Below, in pieces: positions 25,650 to 34,713 of a stretch of 64,000 bases of DNA. Position numbers and translations under genes: made by a program. Below the pieces are notes generated by a model, which saw only the letters and a list, made by a program, of their open reading frames with translations, did not search any database and was not told where the DNA came from. Source of the stretch: JAHCHG01 sp965214585. Its GTDB lineage: Bacteria; Acidobacteriota; Blastocatellia; Pyrinomonadales; Pyrinomonadaceae. Each line of letters starts with the position of its first letter. The first letter of the stretch is position 1. The DNA is taken from the NCBI GenBank assembly GCA_965214585.1, contig OZ243957.1, forward strand, positions 1,798,001-1,862,000. Reading direction: 5' to 3'.

Positions 25650-27404
25650 TTATCAGATAAGTAGTGGCAGCACCTTTTCCTTTTCTCTTTAGAACATTTT
25701 CATCTACAAGATTATAGACGAGATTATTCACCTGTCTTCTAGTTAACCTGTTATCAAATAAAGAAACTAAATCACCCATTTTTGCTTCTCCGGTTTCGTT
25801 AATAAATTCAATGACCTTATTGCGATCACTTCCTTCTATTTCTCTTATAAGTTCTGTAAAACTTTCAGATAGTAGATAACTGTTTTTGACCTCTCTTATT
25901 GCTCCAACTTCCAACAATTTTTTAGTTACTACATTATCAATAGTTGCAATATCTTCCTGATCTCTGATTTTGGCAAGTGCGACAACGTGATGCACACCGA
26001 GTCTTTCATCTCTGGAAAACTTATACCAAGTTGCGTGAATAAAGGCGGAAACCCGCGTGTCAACAAGGGTGCTGTTTGAAAACTTAAAAGTTGATATTAA
26101 AAACAGCACCCTCCATTACTGTCGGGTTTCCGCCTTTCCTTTTTTTCACGCAACTTGGTATTACTTTGCAAATTGTCAAAAAATACATCAAATATCGGGT
26201 GCAAAACAGATATAGGTATTTCTAGAGTAACTTGAAATAAATCTGATTTAGCATAAGAAGGAAAGCCTTTTCCATCGCTAAGGCGTTGATAAAAGATTTT
26301 ATCAACTCCTTGTCCTGATCTTTCTACTAAGCCTGTTTTTGTTAAAACATCTGCTAACAAGCGATTTCTAGGCGTTGAATTTATTGTCAAAATGTTGTCA
26401 ACATTAACCCCCAAAGGAAAGCCGCCGTGACTTTGAACGGTAAATTCTGCTTTGGATTGTTTGATGGTTATCTCACTCGTTTTCTTATAATCTCTGTGAG
26501 CAACGGCATTATTTACGGATTCTCTGATTATTTCATCATTTAATTCGGGGATGTTAATTATATAAGAACCTAATTGCACATTTTCGTTCCTATTGCGAGC
26601 ATCAATGATTTTCCATAATTCGTCTATAACCAAGAAATACGCTCCGAGAAATGGTGTTCTGTTATCAAACTGAATGTTGGCGGGATTTTCTCTGTATTCC
26701 AAATTAATCAAGCATTGCGGAAGTTCCTGTTTTATCTTTTCGGCTTTGCCTAAGAGAATTAAAGCCGCGTATGTCAATTGCCCGTTTGATAACAAATCCA
26801 AATCTGACAATACTTGTTCATCAGTTTGATTTAGAAAAGCCTCGTTATTTTGTTTAAGGGAATATTTTTCTTTCAAGATTGAAATTGCTCTTGAATCAAG
26901 ATCATCTAAAGTGAGTTCTCTGCAAATTGTTGCTGAAAAATCGTTTTCCTGTTCGGATAAAATTGCAAAGGTTTCTTCGTCGGACATATTCCGCAGACTT
27001 TCGCCTGTTCGCATTAGCGGAACTCCTTCAAACTTCATTGTTCTTCCGACAGGTCTTGGCGGAATATAAGTTACCAATATTCTCAAACCGTTTTCATCAA
27101 ATAGTTCTTCGGTATGCACGCGAATTGCTAGTCTTTTATAAACCTCATCTTCTAAATTTCCAACTCTTTTTTCGGCAAAGTCTGAACCGACGACACTATG
27201 CGGATGCTCATCATCCATTCCTAAAACCAAAGTTCCGCCGCCTTCGTTGGATAATGCGACGATGTAGCCGAGAAAACATTTTCTTCTGTCGGCTTGTTCT
27301 CGGTGTTCGCTTCCCGCAAACGAGAAATTGTGTCGAGCCGCTTTGAACTCTACTTTGTCTTCGCTTTCCCGCAATTCTTTTAATTGTTCAATTGTGTAAC
27401 CCAT
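25642..27404 (-). pseudogene. AlbA/Schlafen-type ATP-binding protein gene, interrupted by a MITE
   Basis: The left part (residues 1 to about 413) carries an AlbA_2/Schlafen DNA-binding-like domain (VEFKAARHNF, LSNEGGGTLVLGMDD) and an HATPase_c_4-like region (IRESVNNAVAHRDY, TPRNRLLADVLTKTGLVERSGQGVDK). The right part is a winged-helix C-terminus. A 137-bp MITE with a TTA duplication lies between them. Removing 140 bases rejoins both frames exactly (NLQS-KFSRDERLG) into one 540-residue protein. As read now, the first fragment ends inside the MITE after 435 residues and lacks the winged helix. Genes of this family often sit between hsdS and hsdR; their role is unclear, perhaps a regulator or accessory defence factor. 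Confidence 0.88.
26024..26160. mobile_element. 137-bp MITE, copy inside the AlbA-like gene, TTA target duplication
   Basis: By eye the sequence is identical to the 17.46-kb copy. TTA is duplicated on both sides, again of the TNA form. Identity of the copies points to recent movement, and no transposase gene for it is in the window. Confidence 0.9.
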
Positions 27405-27411
27405 CTATAAA

Positions 27412-28602
27412 TTACAATTCCCCATCAAAAGCCTTTTGCAAAATTGATTTCCGCAATTCTTCCAGATTCTCTAATTTCCTTTGATAAATCTCCTCAAGCC
27501 TTTTGCATTCGGCGGAAAGTGCATCGAGTTTGCTGACAATTTGTTTTTGTTTTTCGATTGATTTAGGGAATTTAATTATTTGCTCTTTTACATTTTTGTC
27601 AGTAACTGCCGGATAACTTGCTCCTTTTTGAAGAGTTTCCATTTCTTTAATAAATGCAGCAGTCTGCAAGAAATAAAATATGAACTTATTTTCTAAAAAT
27701 TCTTTTCCTCTCAAAACAAAATAACCTGTGCTACAAACTTGATTATCAAATTTTTGGGGAATTAAAGCTATACGCTTCAAAGTTGGTCTGACTGTTGCGA
27801 AAATGACATCATTCGTTTTTATAAGTTTTCTGGCTCGACTCGGAGCATCCTTACCTTTAATTAAACTTGTGTTTTCAATTCTTAAATTTTCCTTGTTTAC
27901 GCTTGAAACATCAACATAAATAAAATCTTTTTCAGGTTCTTTTACAGGATTTATTGTTTCAGTCTTTTGTAATACTTCGCCCAAACTTTTCTCTTCCCAA
28001 TCATCATTCGGATTAGCAAAAACCGATTGCAAATAGCTTTCAAAAAGTTCTTTGGCGTTTGCCAGATTTTTTTCGGCGTTGCGGGTTGCCGTGTCTAGGT
28101 GTTCAAAGGCTTCATCTAAAATGGCGACGATGCGTTTTTGTTCTTCGATTGGTGGAATTAGAATTGTTAATGCTTTAAGTTTTGTTGCATTAAATCCGCC
28201 TTGAGCACTTCCAGAAATTCCTTCATTGATTTTATCCCAATAATTTTGAGTTTGAAAAAATAGAGAAACATATTTAGGCAAAAGCAGATTTTTATTTGAA
28301 ATTTGAAGTCTTATTAAATATGAAGCAAAAACTGATAAAGGTGGTGTTTCTATTAAATAGCTTTTCCCTGTTGTTGCCCCTGTTCGTGCAAAAACAATAT
28401 CTCCTTTTTCAAGTTGATATTTTGGCAATTGAATATCATCACATTTGCAATATGGAACAGTTTCCCAATTAACGCCATTTTCTTGAATGTCCGTAATTCT
28501 TAAAAATTTCGGTCCGACTTCATCAAAGGATGTTTTTTCTGTATAACCATAATTTATATCAGAAATTTCACCTAACTTTTTTTCTTCCCAATCTTCTCTC
28601 AT
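27412..28602 (-). CDS. hsdS: Type I restriction-modification specificity subunit
   Basis: A 396-residue specificity subunit that recognises the two halves of a split DNA target. Two target-recognition domains are each followed by a conserved helix: IPPIEEQKRIVAILDEAFEHL near residue 155 and SIEKQKQIVSKLDALSAE near 350. The N-terminus WEEKKLGEISDINYGY is repeated as WEEKSLGEVL near 202, the usual internal duplication. The start codon of the AlbA-like gene lies 7 bases beyond this stop, so they are in one operon. Confidence 0.94.
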   Translation of the reverse strand: MREDWEEKKLGEISDINYGYTEKTSFDEVGPKFLRITDIQENGVNWETVPYCKCDDIQLPKYQLEKGDIVFARTGATTGKSYLIETPPLSVFASYLIRLQISNKNLLLPKYVSLFFQTQNYWDKINEGISGSAQGGFNATKLKALTILIPPIEEQKRIVAILDEAFEHLDTATRNAEKNLANAKELFESYLQSVFANPNDDWEEKSLGEVLQKTETINPVKEPEKDFIYVDVSSVNKENLRIENTSLIKGKDAPSRARKLIKTNDVIFATVRPTLKRIALIPQKFDNQVCSTGYFVLRGKEFLENKFIFYFLQTAAFIKEMETLQKGASYPAVTDKNVKEQIIKFPKSIEKQKQIVSKLDALSAECKRLEEIYQRKLENLEELRKSILQKAFDGEL

Positions 28603-28747
28603 ATCATTTTAAAGATATATTCTAATGGAGAAACACGCACGAAGTAAGTGTGTTTTCGCAATTACGGGTTTTTTACTTGCATTCTGCGCCCTTACTTCGT
28701 GCGGGCTTCTGCAATTTTCCGCATTATTTTGTGCGGGCTTCCGCATT
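28603..28747. repeat. Family C palindromic repeat between hsdM and hsdS
   Basis: GGAGAAACACGCACGAAGTAAG is mirrored by CTTACTTCGTGCGGGCTTCTGCA, with an extra partial arm (TTTGTGCGGGCTTCCGCA) at the right. It splits what is normally a tight hsdM-hsdS junction and could affect HsdS supply. Confidence 0.7.
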
Positions 28748-30202
28748 TTATATCATTTCTCCGACTGCTTCTAAAATATCATTGCTTTCTGCATCCAACG
28801 CCGTCATTTCTGCGATTATTTCCGACGGTTCGCGGAGTGGTGCTTCTTTGGGAGCGTTCGGGTTTTTGGCGGAAAGGTCGCAGGTTTCTTCGTCAATTTC
28901 GCTGATCTTTACCGTCCACGAGTTTTCGCTTTCGGCTTTTGTTTCCCGGAGTTCTAAAAATTCTTTGAGGTCGTCTTCATTAAGGGAATTGGTTTTGCCC
29001 AAGTTTCTGTCCAAATTCAGTTGATAATACCAAATCCGTCTGGTCGGTTCGCCTTTGTCAAAAAACAGCACAACCGTTTTAACGCCCGCGCCCGTAAATG
29101 TTCCGCCGGGCAAATCCAGAATCGTATGCAGATTACAACTTTCGAGAAGTTGTTTTCTGATGGCAATCGAAGCGTTATCGGTATTGCTCAAAAATGTGTT
29201 TTTGATAACGATGCCCGCTTTTCCGCCCGCTTTTAAGATTTTAACAAAATGCTGTAAAAACAAATAAGCCGTTTCGCTCGATTTGACGGGAAAATTCTGC
29301 TGAACTTCCGCCCGTTCCTTGCCGCCGAACGGCGGATTTGCCAAGACAATATCGAAACGATCTTTTTCCTGTATGTCGGCGATGTTCTCGGCAAGCGTAT
29401 TGGTGTGTATGATATTCGGTGCTTCGATGCCGTGAAAGATCATATTCATAATGCCGATAATATACGCCAGAGATTTTTTCTCCTTGCCGTAAAACGTCCG
29501 CTTCTGTAAAATCTCCGAATCCGTCGTGCTTAATTCCTTGCCGTCTTTCAGATAATTATAAGATTCGCAGAGAAATCCCGCCGAACCAACCGCGCCGTCA
29601 TAAATTTTATCGCCGATCTTAGGTTTAACGACTTTTACAATCGTCGTAATCAGCGGACGCGGCGTGTAATATTCCCCGCCGTTGCGCCCCGCGTTTCCCA
29701 TATTTTTTATCTTCGATTCATACAGATGCGACATCTCGTGCTTTTCCGCGTATGTCCGAAAATGCAGAGTATCAACCAGCGATATAACTTCGCGCAAAGT
29801 GTAGCCGCTTAAAATTTTATTGTTCAATTCGCTGAAAATCTCGCCGATCTTGTATTCAACCGTGTAAGCATTATCGGAATTTTGTTTGAATTTTCTCAAA
29901 TAAGGAAAAAGTTCGCGGTCAACAAATTCCTTCAAATCATCGCCTGTCAGAGTTTTATTGTGATCCAAATTTCCTTCCGCATCCTTTGGCGCAGCCCAGT
30001 TTTTCCAGCGATATTCATTTGCCAAAATCGGTTGATAATCCGTTCCCGAAAGTAAAGCCGAAATCTTGCGGTCTTCTTCCAGATCGTCCAGATATTTCAG
30101 AAAAAGCACCCACGAAGTTTGCTCGACATAATCCAGTTCGTTGCCGACACCCGCATCTTTCCAAAGCGTATTGTCTATATTCTTAAAAGTTTGTTCAAAC
30201 AT
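28748..30202 (-). CDS. hsdM: Type I restriction-modification methyltransferase subunit
   Basis: A 484-residue N6-adenine methylase. The N-terminal HsdM helical domain (FKNIDNTLWKDAG... YVEQTSWVLFLKYLDDLEED) precedes the catalytic domain, with the cofactor motif DGAVGSAGFLC near residue 204 and the catalytic motif LANPPFGG near 290. It methylates the host target sites, guided by HsdS. It is the first gene of the leftward hsd operon, with about 590 gene-free bases upstream. Confidence 0.95.
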   Translation of the reverse strand: MFEQTFKNIDNTLWKDAGVGNELDYVEQTSWVLFLKYLDDLEEDRKISALLSGTDYQPILANEYRWKNWAAPKDAEGNLDHNKTLTGDDLKEFVDRELFPYLRKFKQNSDNAYTVEYKIGEIFSELNNKILSGYTLREVISLVDTLHFRTYAEKHEMSHLYESKIKNMGNAGRNGGEYYTPRPLITTIVKVVKPKIGDKIYDGAVGSAGFLCESYNYLKDGKELSTTDSEILQKRTFYGKEKKSLAYIIGIMNMIFHGIEAPNIIHTNTLAENIADIQEKDRFDIVLANPPFGGKERAEVQQNFPVKSSETAYLFLQHFVKILKAGGKAGIVIKNTFLSNTDNASIAIRKQLLESCNLHTILDLPGGTFTGAGVKTVVLFFDKGEPTRRIWYYQLNLDRNLGKTNSLNEDDLKEFLELRETKAESENSWTVKISEIDEETCDLSAKNPNAPKEAPLREPSEIIAEMTALDAESNDILEAVGEMI

Positions 30203-30792
30203 TTTTTATCAGGTTAGTAAAAATATGATCGTGAAAAATTAAATTGTTTTACTGCTTTGCAGAAGTTTATCAATAAACGGAAAATTATCAAAAAACATCA
30301 TTTACCAATCAAACCGAGTGCAGAGTCTAATGCGGAAAATCAGCAATAAAAGCCGGTTTATCTTGACCGCTTGCTGATTTCCGATATGATGCAAAAAAAT
30401 GTTTAAAAATTGTTAAATTTTGTGGAACAATTCAATTATTAAATCTTTCTTTCTATCAGATGCTTAAAAAAGAAGCATTCAGAGATAATCGGACAAAAGA
30501 TTTTCGAGCGTAAATTCAGGGATCAAAATAACAATTTCCAAACTTATAAAATGGTTATCGCCGAACTTTTATTTATTTTAATAACAAATGCAGAATCCTG
30601 TAATAAACTCTCAAACTTCAGTTATTGATTAACTCTTAACTTATAAAAAAACTAACTTTTTGATGTGCTGATTTTCGCTGCGGCAAATGTTTCTGCGGGC
30701 AGGCTGTGCCGAAGGTGTGTCTGCCGAACGGGAAAAGCGCGAACATCATTTTCGGCTGCAAAGCCGCTTTTTACCAAGAGAACCGTTAAAAA
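30203..30792. other. 590-base divergent intergenic region, no gene seen
   Basis: AT-rich sequence between hsdM and the transglycosylase gene. An open frame at 30687-30878 lacks a ribosome site and any family resemblance. Promoters for both neighbours must be here; no strong hairpin or repeat stood out. Confidence 0.5.
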
Positions 30793-31620
30793 ATGAAAAA
30801 AATATCTTTATATTGTGTCGCGCTCTGCCTGTTGTCAATCGCCGTTTCCGCGCAGAACAGATCGCGTGTTTTCGATAATTTCGATACGACAAAAGGCGTG
30901 GAAATCGTTTCGCCGACGGTAACTCCGATCACGAAAGCGAATGAAAATCCGACGAAGAAAGCGAATGATAAAAAGTTAATTAAAAAGACATCGCAGATGA
31001 CGAGCGTGCGAGATTCGGTCAAACTTAGGAAAGAAGGTTATTTAATAAGTGTCAACTTCGGTTTGGGCGGATTCACGACCGGAAACTCCGCATTTGATTC
31101 TTATATTCTCGAAGCCTGCGCGAAATACAATATTGATCCGCTTTTAATTTACGCGCAGATGCATCAGGAATCGGCGTTCAAACTCAAGGCGACATCGCAC
31201 AAAGGAGCAAGCGGGCTGATGCAGTTGATGCCGGCGACGGCGAGAAGATTCGGCGTAACGAAAATTTACGATCCGCAGCAGAATATTCACGCGGGCGTGC
31301 GGTATATGCGCTGGCTGCTCGATAAGTTCGATGGCAATATGGTGCTTGCGCTTGCCGGTTACAATGCCGGCGAAGGCGCGGTGATGAAATACGGAAATCG
31401 CGTTCCGCCGTATCGTGAAACGCAGGAATATGTCCGCCGCATTACGGGGCGTTACAGTTCGATCATAAATCCGAATATTGTTAAAAAGGCTGTCAAAGTT
31501 TCAGACGATCAGGCGGCAAAACTCGAACAAGATGAAAAAATCGAGTCTCTTAAAACTTATGAGCTGAACGTCCTGACGGTTCGCTTGCCCGACGGCAGAA
31601 TGCGTCTTGTTAATCAATAA
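30793..31620 (+). CDS. Secreted lytic transglycosylase (SLT domain)
   Basis: A 275-residue periplasmic murein transglycosylase that cleaves the glycan strand to form anhydromuramic ends. It has a signal peptide (ISLYCVALCLLSIAVSAQ) and a low-complexity region rich in Thr, Lys and Asn. The Slt70-type domain begins near residue 100: QMHQESAF holds the catalytic Glu126, then GLMQLMPATARRFGV and LALAGYNAGEGAV. The C-terminal 50 residues are Lys/Glu-rich. It stands alone between divergent hsdM and a downstream terminator. Confidence 0.93.
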   Translation: MKKISLYCVALCLLSIAVSAQNRSRVFDNFDTTKGVEIVSPTVTPITKANENPTKKANDKKLIKKTSQMTSVRDSVKLRKEGYLISVNFGLGGFTTGNSAFDSYILEACAKYNIDPLLIYAQMHQESAFKLKATSHKGASGLMQLMPATARRFGVTKIYDPQQNIHAGVRYMRWLLDKFDGNMVLALAGYNAGEGAVMKYGNRVPPYRETQEYVRRITGRYSSIINPNIVKKAVKVSDDQAAKLEQDEKIESLKTYELNVLTVRLPDGRMRLVNQ

Positions 31621-31702
31621 ATTTCTACGCTTTTCTAACAGCAAGGAAGAACTAAAAAGTTAAACTTTCATTTCTTTCTTCTCCTCTTGGTCGAAAAGAC
31701 TT

Positions 31703-31734
31703 GGCGGTTGGACGATTCCAGCCGCCTTTTTTTT
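31703..31734 (+). terminator. Intrinsic terminator after the transglycosylase gene
   Basis: GGCGGTTGG pairs with CCAGCCGCC (one G-U pair) and is followed by eight T residues. Confidence 0.85.
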
Positions 31735-31862
31735 GCGATTATGGGTTAGTTTTTTCGGACTGATTATGTGCATAATCTTCTCGGTTATTAACTTTTCAAA
31801 TATGAGTAGTTTTGTCAATAAATAATACGTCGTATAGAATAAGGAAATTCGGTTATAAAATT

Positions 31863-32477
31863 ATGCACAGATTCTGCACAAAATGCGGCGCACAAAATTC
31901 GGACGAAGCGGTTTACTGCCAGAAATGCGGTGCGCTGCTCGAACACGAAGAAGAAACGAGAATCGCGCGTCCGCCGAAATTTGATCTCGAAAGCGAACAA
32001 ACTGATTTCAGAAAGAGAGTTAATGATGATGACGAGTTGGAAATTTTCACGATTCGCCCGACGCTTCTATTTGTCAAGATCGGTTACGCCTTGGCAATTC
32101 TCGGCGCGTTTACGGTTGTTGCTTTGTTCAGTTATTTTACAGAAATTGACGCTTGGATTCCGGTTCTTCTAGGACTTTCCTTATTGCTCGTTCCGCTTTA
32201 TTATCATTTGAGAAAAAAATTGGTGCGCTACACTTTAACCGACGCGAAGATCGAGATTGACGAAGGTTTTATCTCGCGCACGACGCGCAATGTGCCGCTT
32301 CGCACGATTCAAGATGTAACAATCAAGGCGACGGTTTGGCAGAGAGTTCTCGGTTTCGGCGATTTAGTTATTGAAAACGCGGGCGAGAAGGACAGCGAAA
32401 TCGTTCTAAAAGACATAAATTCACCGAGAAAACACGCCGATATTCTGCTCAGACAAATGCGGCGTTTAGAAAGGTAA
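31863..32477 (+). CDS. Zinc ribbon plus bacterial PH domain (bPH2) membrane protein
   Basis: A 204-residue protein from the ATG at MHRFCTKCGAQ; an upstream in-frame TTG is less likely. The N-terminal zinc ribbon has CTKC and CQKC (residues 5-8 and 20-23). Two hydrophobic helices follow (about 75-95 and 100-118), then a bPH2/YdbS-like domain (LTDAKIEIDEGFISRTTRNVPL... VTIKATVWQRVLGFGDLVIENAG). Such proteins sit in the membrane with the PH domain in the cytosol; their function is poorly known. The gene ends in a GGTAAAA-type tandem tract. Confidence 0.8.
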   Translation: MHRFCTKCGAQNSDEAVYCQKCGALLEHEEETRIARPPKFDLESEQTDFRKRVNDDDELEIFTIRPTLLFVKIGYALAILGAFTVVALFSYFTEIDAWIPVLLGLSLLLVPLYYHLRKKLVRYTLTDAKIEIDEGFISRTTRNVPLRTIQDVTIKATVWQRVLGFGDLVIENAGEKDSEIVLKDINSPRKHADILLRQMRRLER

Positions 32478-32510
32478 AAGGTAAAAAGTAAAAGGGTAAA
32501 GGTAAAAAGA
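32475..32510. repeat. GGTAAAA-type short tandem repeat
   Basis: Imperfect runs of GGTAAAA/AGTAAAAG. Similar tracts lie at about 16180-16200 and 54356-54405. Confidence 0.6.
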
Positions 32511-32556
32511 GATGCTTTAGCTTTCTAAAATATCCTGACGTAAAATCCAAAATAAT

Positions 32557-33579
32557 ATGAAGAAAATTTTTGTCACGGGCGGAGCAGGTTTTATCGGCTC
32601 GGCTTTTGTTCATCAGGTTTTAGAAGAAACTTCCGATGTTGAAATTATAAATTTCGACGCGCTGACTTATGCGGGAAATCCCGAAAATCTCGTAGGTTTG
32701 GACGAAACGCGCCATAAATTTATTAAGGGCGATATAACGAACCGCGACGAAGTTTTTGCGGCTTTGCCGTTTGAGGCGGACGCGATTTTTAATTTTGCCG
32801 CCGAATCGCACGTTGACCGAAGCATAAATTCGGCAAGCGAATTTGTTTTGACAAATGTTCTCGGAACGCAGATTCTGCTCGACGCGGCGCGGGCAAAAAA
32901 TGTGCGCCGTTTTGTGCAGATTTCGACTGACGAGGTTTTAGGAAGTCTGCCCGAAGACGAAAATTTGTTTTTCACGGAAGACTCAACTTTACAGCCGAAT
33001 TCGCCGTATGCCGCTTCAAAAGCCGCCGCCGAGCATTTTGTCCGCGCGGCGGGCGAAACGTTCGGAGTTGATTGGGTGATAACGCGCTGCGGAAATAATT
33101 ACGGGCAGCGGCAGTTTCCCGAAAAACTGATTCCGCTGATGATCTCGAATGCGTTGAACGACGAGCCGCTTCCGGTTTACGGCGACGGTCAGAACGTGCG
33201 CGATTGGATTTTTGTCGAAGACCACTGCCGCGCCATTTGGCTCGCTTACGAAAAAGGAAAATCAAGGGAAATTTATAACATCGGCGCGGAAAACGAGCGA
33301 AAAAATATCGAGGTCGTCAAATCAATTTTAGACGAACTCGGAAAACCGCACAGCTTGATAAAATTCGTCGAAGACCGGCTCGGACACGACAGACGCTATG
33401 CGATTGACGCGGAAAAAGTTAAAAACGAACTCGGCTGGAAAACCCGAACAAGTTGGAAAGAAGGCTTAAAAAAAACAATTCGCTGGTATCGGGAAAATCA
33501 GGATTGGGTAAATCACATCAGAAACGGCGCGTATCGAAATTATTACAAGCAGATGTATGGGGAAAAGTTGGGAGTTTAG
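32557..33579 (+). CDS. rfbB: dTDP-glucose 4,6-dehydratase
   Basis: A 340-residue extended short-chain dehydrogenase that converts dTDP-glucose to dTDP-4-keto-6-deoxyglucose, the second step of dTDP-rhamnose synthesis. The NAD site is GGAGFIGS at residues 7-14. The catalytic STDEV loop (near 130) and the YAASK pair (near 150) are present, and RCGNNYGQRQFPEKLIP matches RfbB closely. The rhamnose genes rfbA and rfbC are not adjacent, so the pathway is spread across the genome; rfbD follows after a repeat. Confidence 0.94.
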   Translation: MKKIFVTGGAGFIGSAFVHQVLEETSDVEIINFDALTYAGNPENLVGLDETRHKFIKGDITNRDEVFAALPFEADAIFNFAAESHVDRSINSASEFVLTNVLGTQILLDAARAKNVRRFVQISTDEVLGSLPEDENLFFTEDSTLQPNSPYAASKAAAEHFVRAAGETFGVDWVITRCGNNYGQRQFPEKLIPLMISNALNDEPLPVYGDGQNVRDWIFVEDHCRAIWLAYEKGKSREIYNIGAENERKNIEVVKSILDELGKPHSLIKFVEDRLGHDRRYAIDAEKVKNELGWKTRTSWKEGLKKTIRWYRENQDWVNHIRNGAYRNYYKQMYGEKLGV

Positions 33580-33650
33580 AAAATATAATACTGAGCTAAT
33601 ATGAATAAGTTAGAAAAACTGAGGTAATCGCTTTATTCGGGTTATTTATC

Positions 33651-33746
33651 AATTATCCATTCTCAAATATCAATTATATTTTAGGGTTCTTTTAGTTAGA
33701 AAAACTCACAAAATAATTGAGAATTGAGATTTGAGAATGGATAATT
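33651..33746. repeat. Palindromic repeat family D, copy 2
   Basis: AATTATCCATTCTCAAAT and ATTTGAGAATGGATAATT are perfect 18-base arms around an imperfect inner hairpin. The module matches the inner repeat at 16.26-16.34 kb. Confidence 0.75.
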
Positions 33747-33797
33747 TGCTTTGCGTTCATCAAGTATAGACTTCTGACTCTCAAAACTTAAAATTAA

Positions 33798-34640
33798 ATG
33801 AAAATTTTAATCACAGGCGCAAACGGAATGGTCGCGCAGGCGGCGGCGAATTATTGCCGTTCAATCGGCGATGAAGTTTTTGCGCTGACCAGACAAGAAC
33901 TCGATATTTCCGATTTCGAGGCGGTTTCCGAAATTTTTGAGTCGGAGAAATTCGACGCGGTTTTAAATTGCGCGGCTTATACGGATGTTGACGGGGCAGA
34001 AGTTAATGAAAAAATTTGTTACAAAGTGAACGCGGAAGGCGTGGGAAATCTCGCGCTTGCGGCGAAGGAAATTGATGCGGCGTTTGTGACGATCTCAACC
34101 GATTATGTTTTTGACGGCGCGAAAACGGGTTTTTACACGCAGCGCGATACGCCGAATCCTTTGAGCAGCGTTTATTCAAAATCAAAACTTGCAGGCGAAA
34201 TTTTAGCGCGAAACGCTTACGCGCGTTCGATAATCGTGCGTTCGGGCTGGATTTACGGCTGGGGCGGAACGAATTTTTTAAGCGTAATGGACAAACTTCT
34301 CCGCGAAGGAAAACGAATTAAAGCGATTTCCGATTCTTACGGAACGCCGACATTTGCAAACGATCTGGCAAAACGCCTGCGCGAACTCGCCGAATTGGAT
34401 TTGCCCGCAATTTATCACGCGACAAATTCCGGTTCGGGAACTTCTTACAAAGGTTTCGCCGAAAAAATCTGCGAAATAAAAGGATTTGATAAAAACCTCG
34501 TCGAAGGCGTTTCGAGCGATACTTTAAAGCGTCCCGCCGAGCGTCCGCAGTCTTCAAAACTAAAATGCCTGTTCAGCGAAAAATTCGGACTTGCGCCTTT
34601 GCAGAATTGGGAAAACGCGCTTGTGAAATTTTTGAGTTGA
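33798..34640 (+). CDS. rfbD: dTDP-4-dehydrorhamnose reductase
   Basis: A 280-residue reductase for the last step of dTDP-L-rhamnose synthesis. It has nucleotide site GANGMVAQ at residues 7-14, LDISDFEAV, the ISTDYVFDGAKTGFY block near 100, the YSKSKLAGE catalytic Tyr/Lys and RSGWIYG. It lies between rfbB and the divergently placed Wzc-like kinase gene, consistent with rhamnose use in a surface polysaccharide. Confidence 0.93.
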   Translation: MKILITGANGMVAQAAANYCRSIGDEVFALTRQELDISDFEAVSEIFESEKFDAVLNCAAYTDVDGAEVNEKICYKVNAEGVGNLALAAKEIDAAFVTISTDYVFDGAKTGFYTQRDTPNPLSSVYSKSKLAGEILARNAYARSIIVRSGWIYGWGGTNFLSVMDKLLREGKRIKAISDSYGTPTFANDLAKRLRELAELDLPAIYHATNSGSGTSYKGFAEKICEIKGFDKNLVEGVSSDTLKRPAERPQSSKLKCLFSEKFGLAPLQNWENALVKFLS

Positions 34641-34651
34641 TTTATAGATTT

Positions 34652-34697
34652 AAAACATAAAAGTCGGCGCAATAAAATTGACCGACTTTTATGTTTT
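34652..34697. terminator. Bidirectional terminator between rfbD and the tyrosine kinase gene
   Basis: AAAACATAAAAGTCGG pairs perfectly with CCGACTTTTATGTTTT, with further T-rich sequence beyond it. Confidence 0.88.
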
Positions 34698-34713
34698 AGT
34701 TTTTCACTTTTCA

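Noticed and set aside
30687..30878. Possible 63-residue gene
   Set aside because: No ribosome site or family; overlaps the transglycosylase start.
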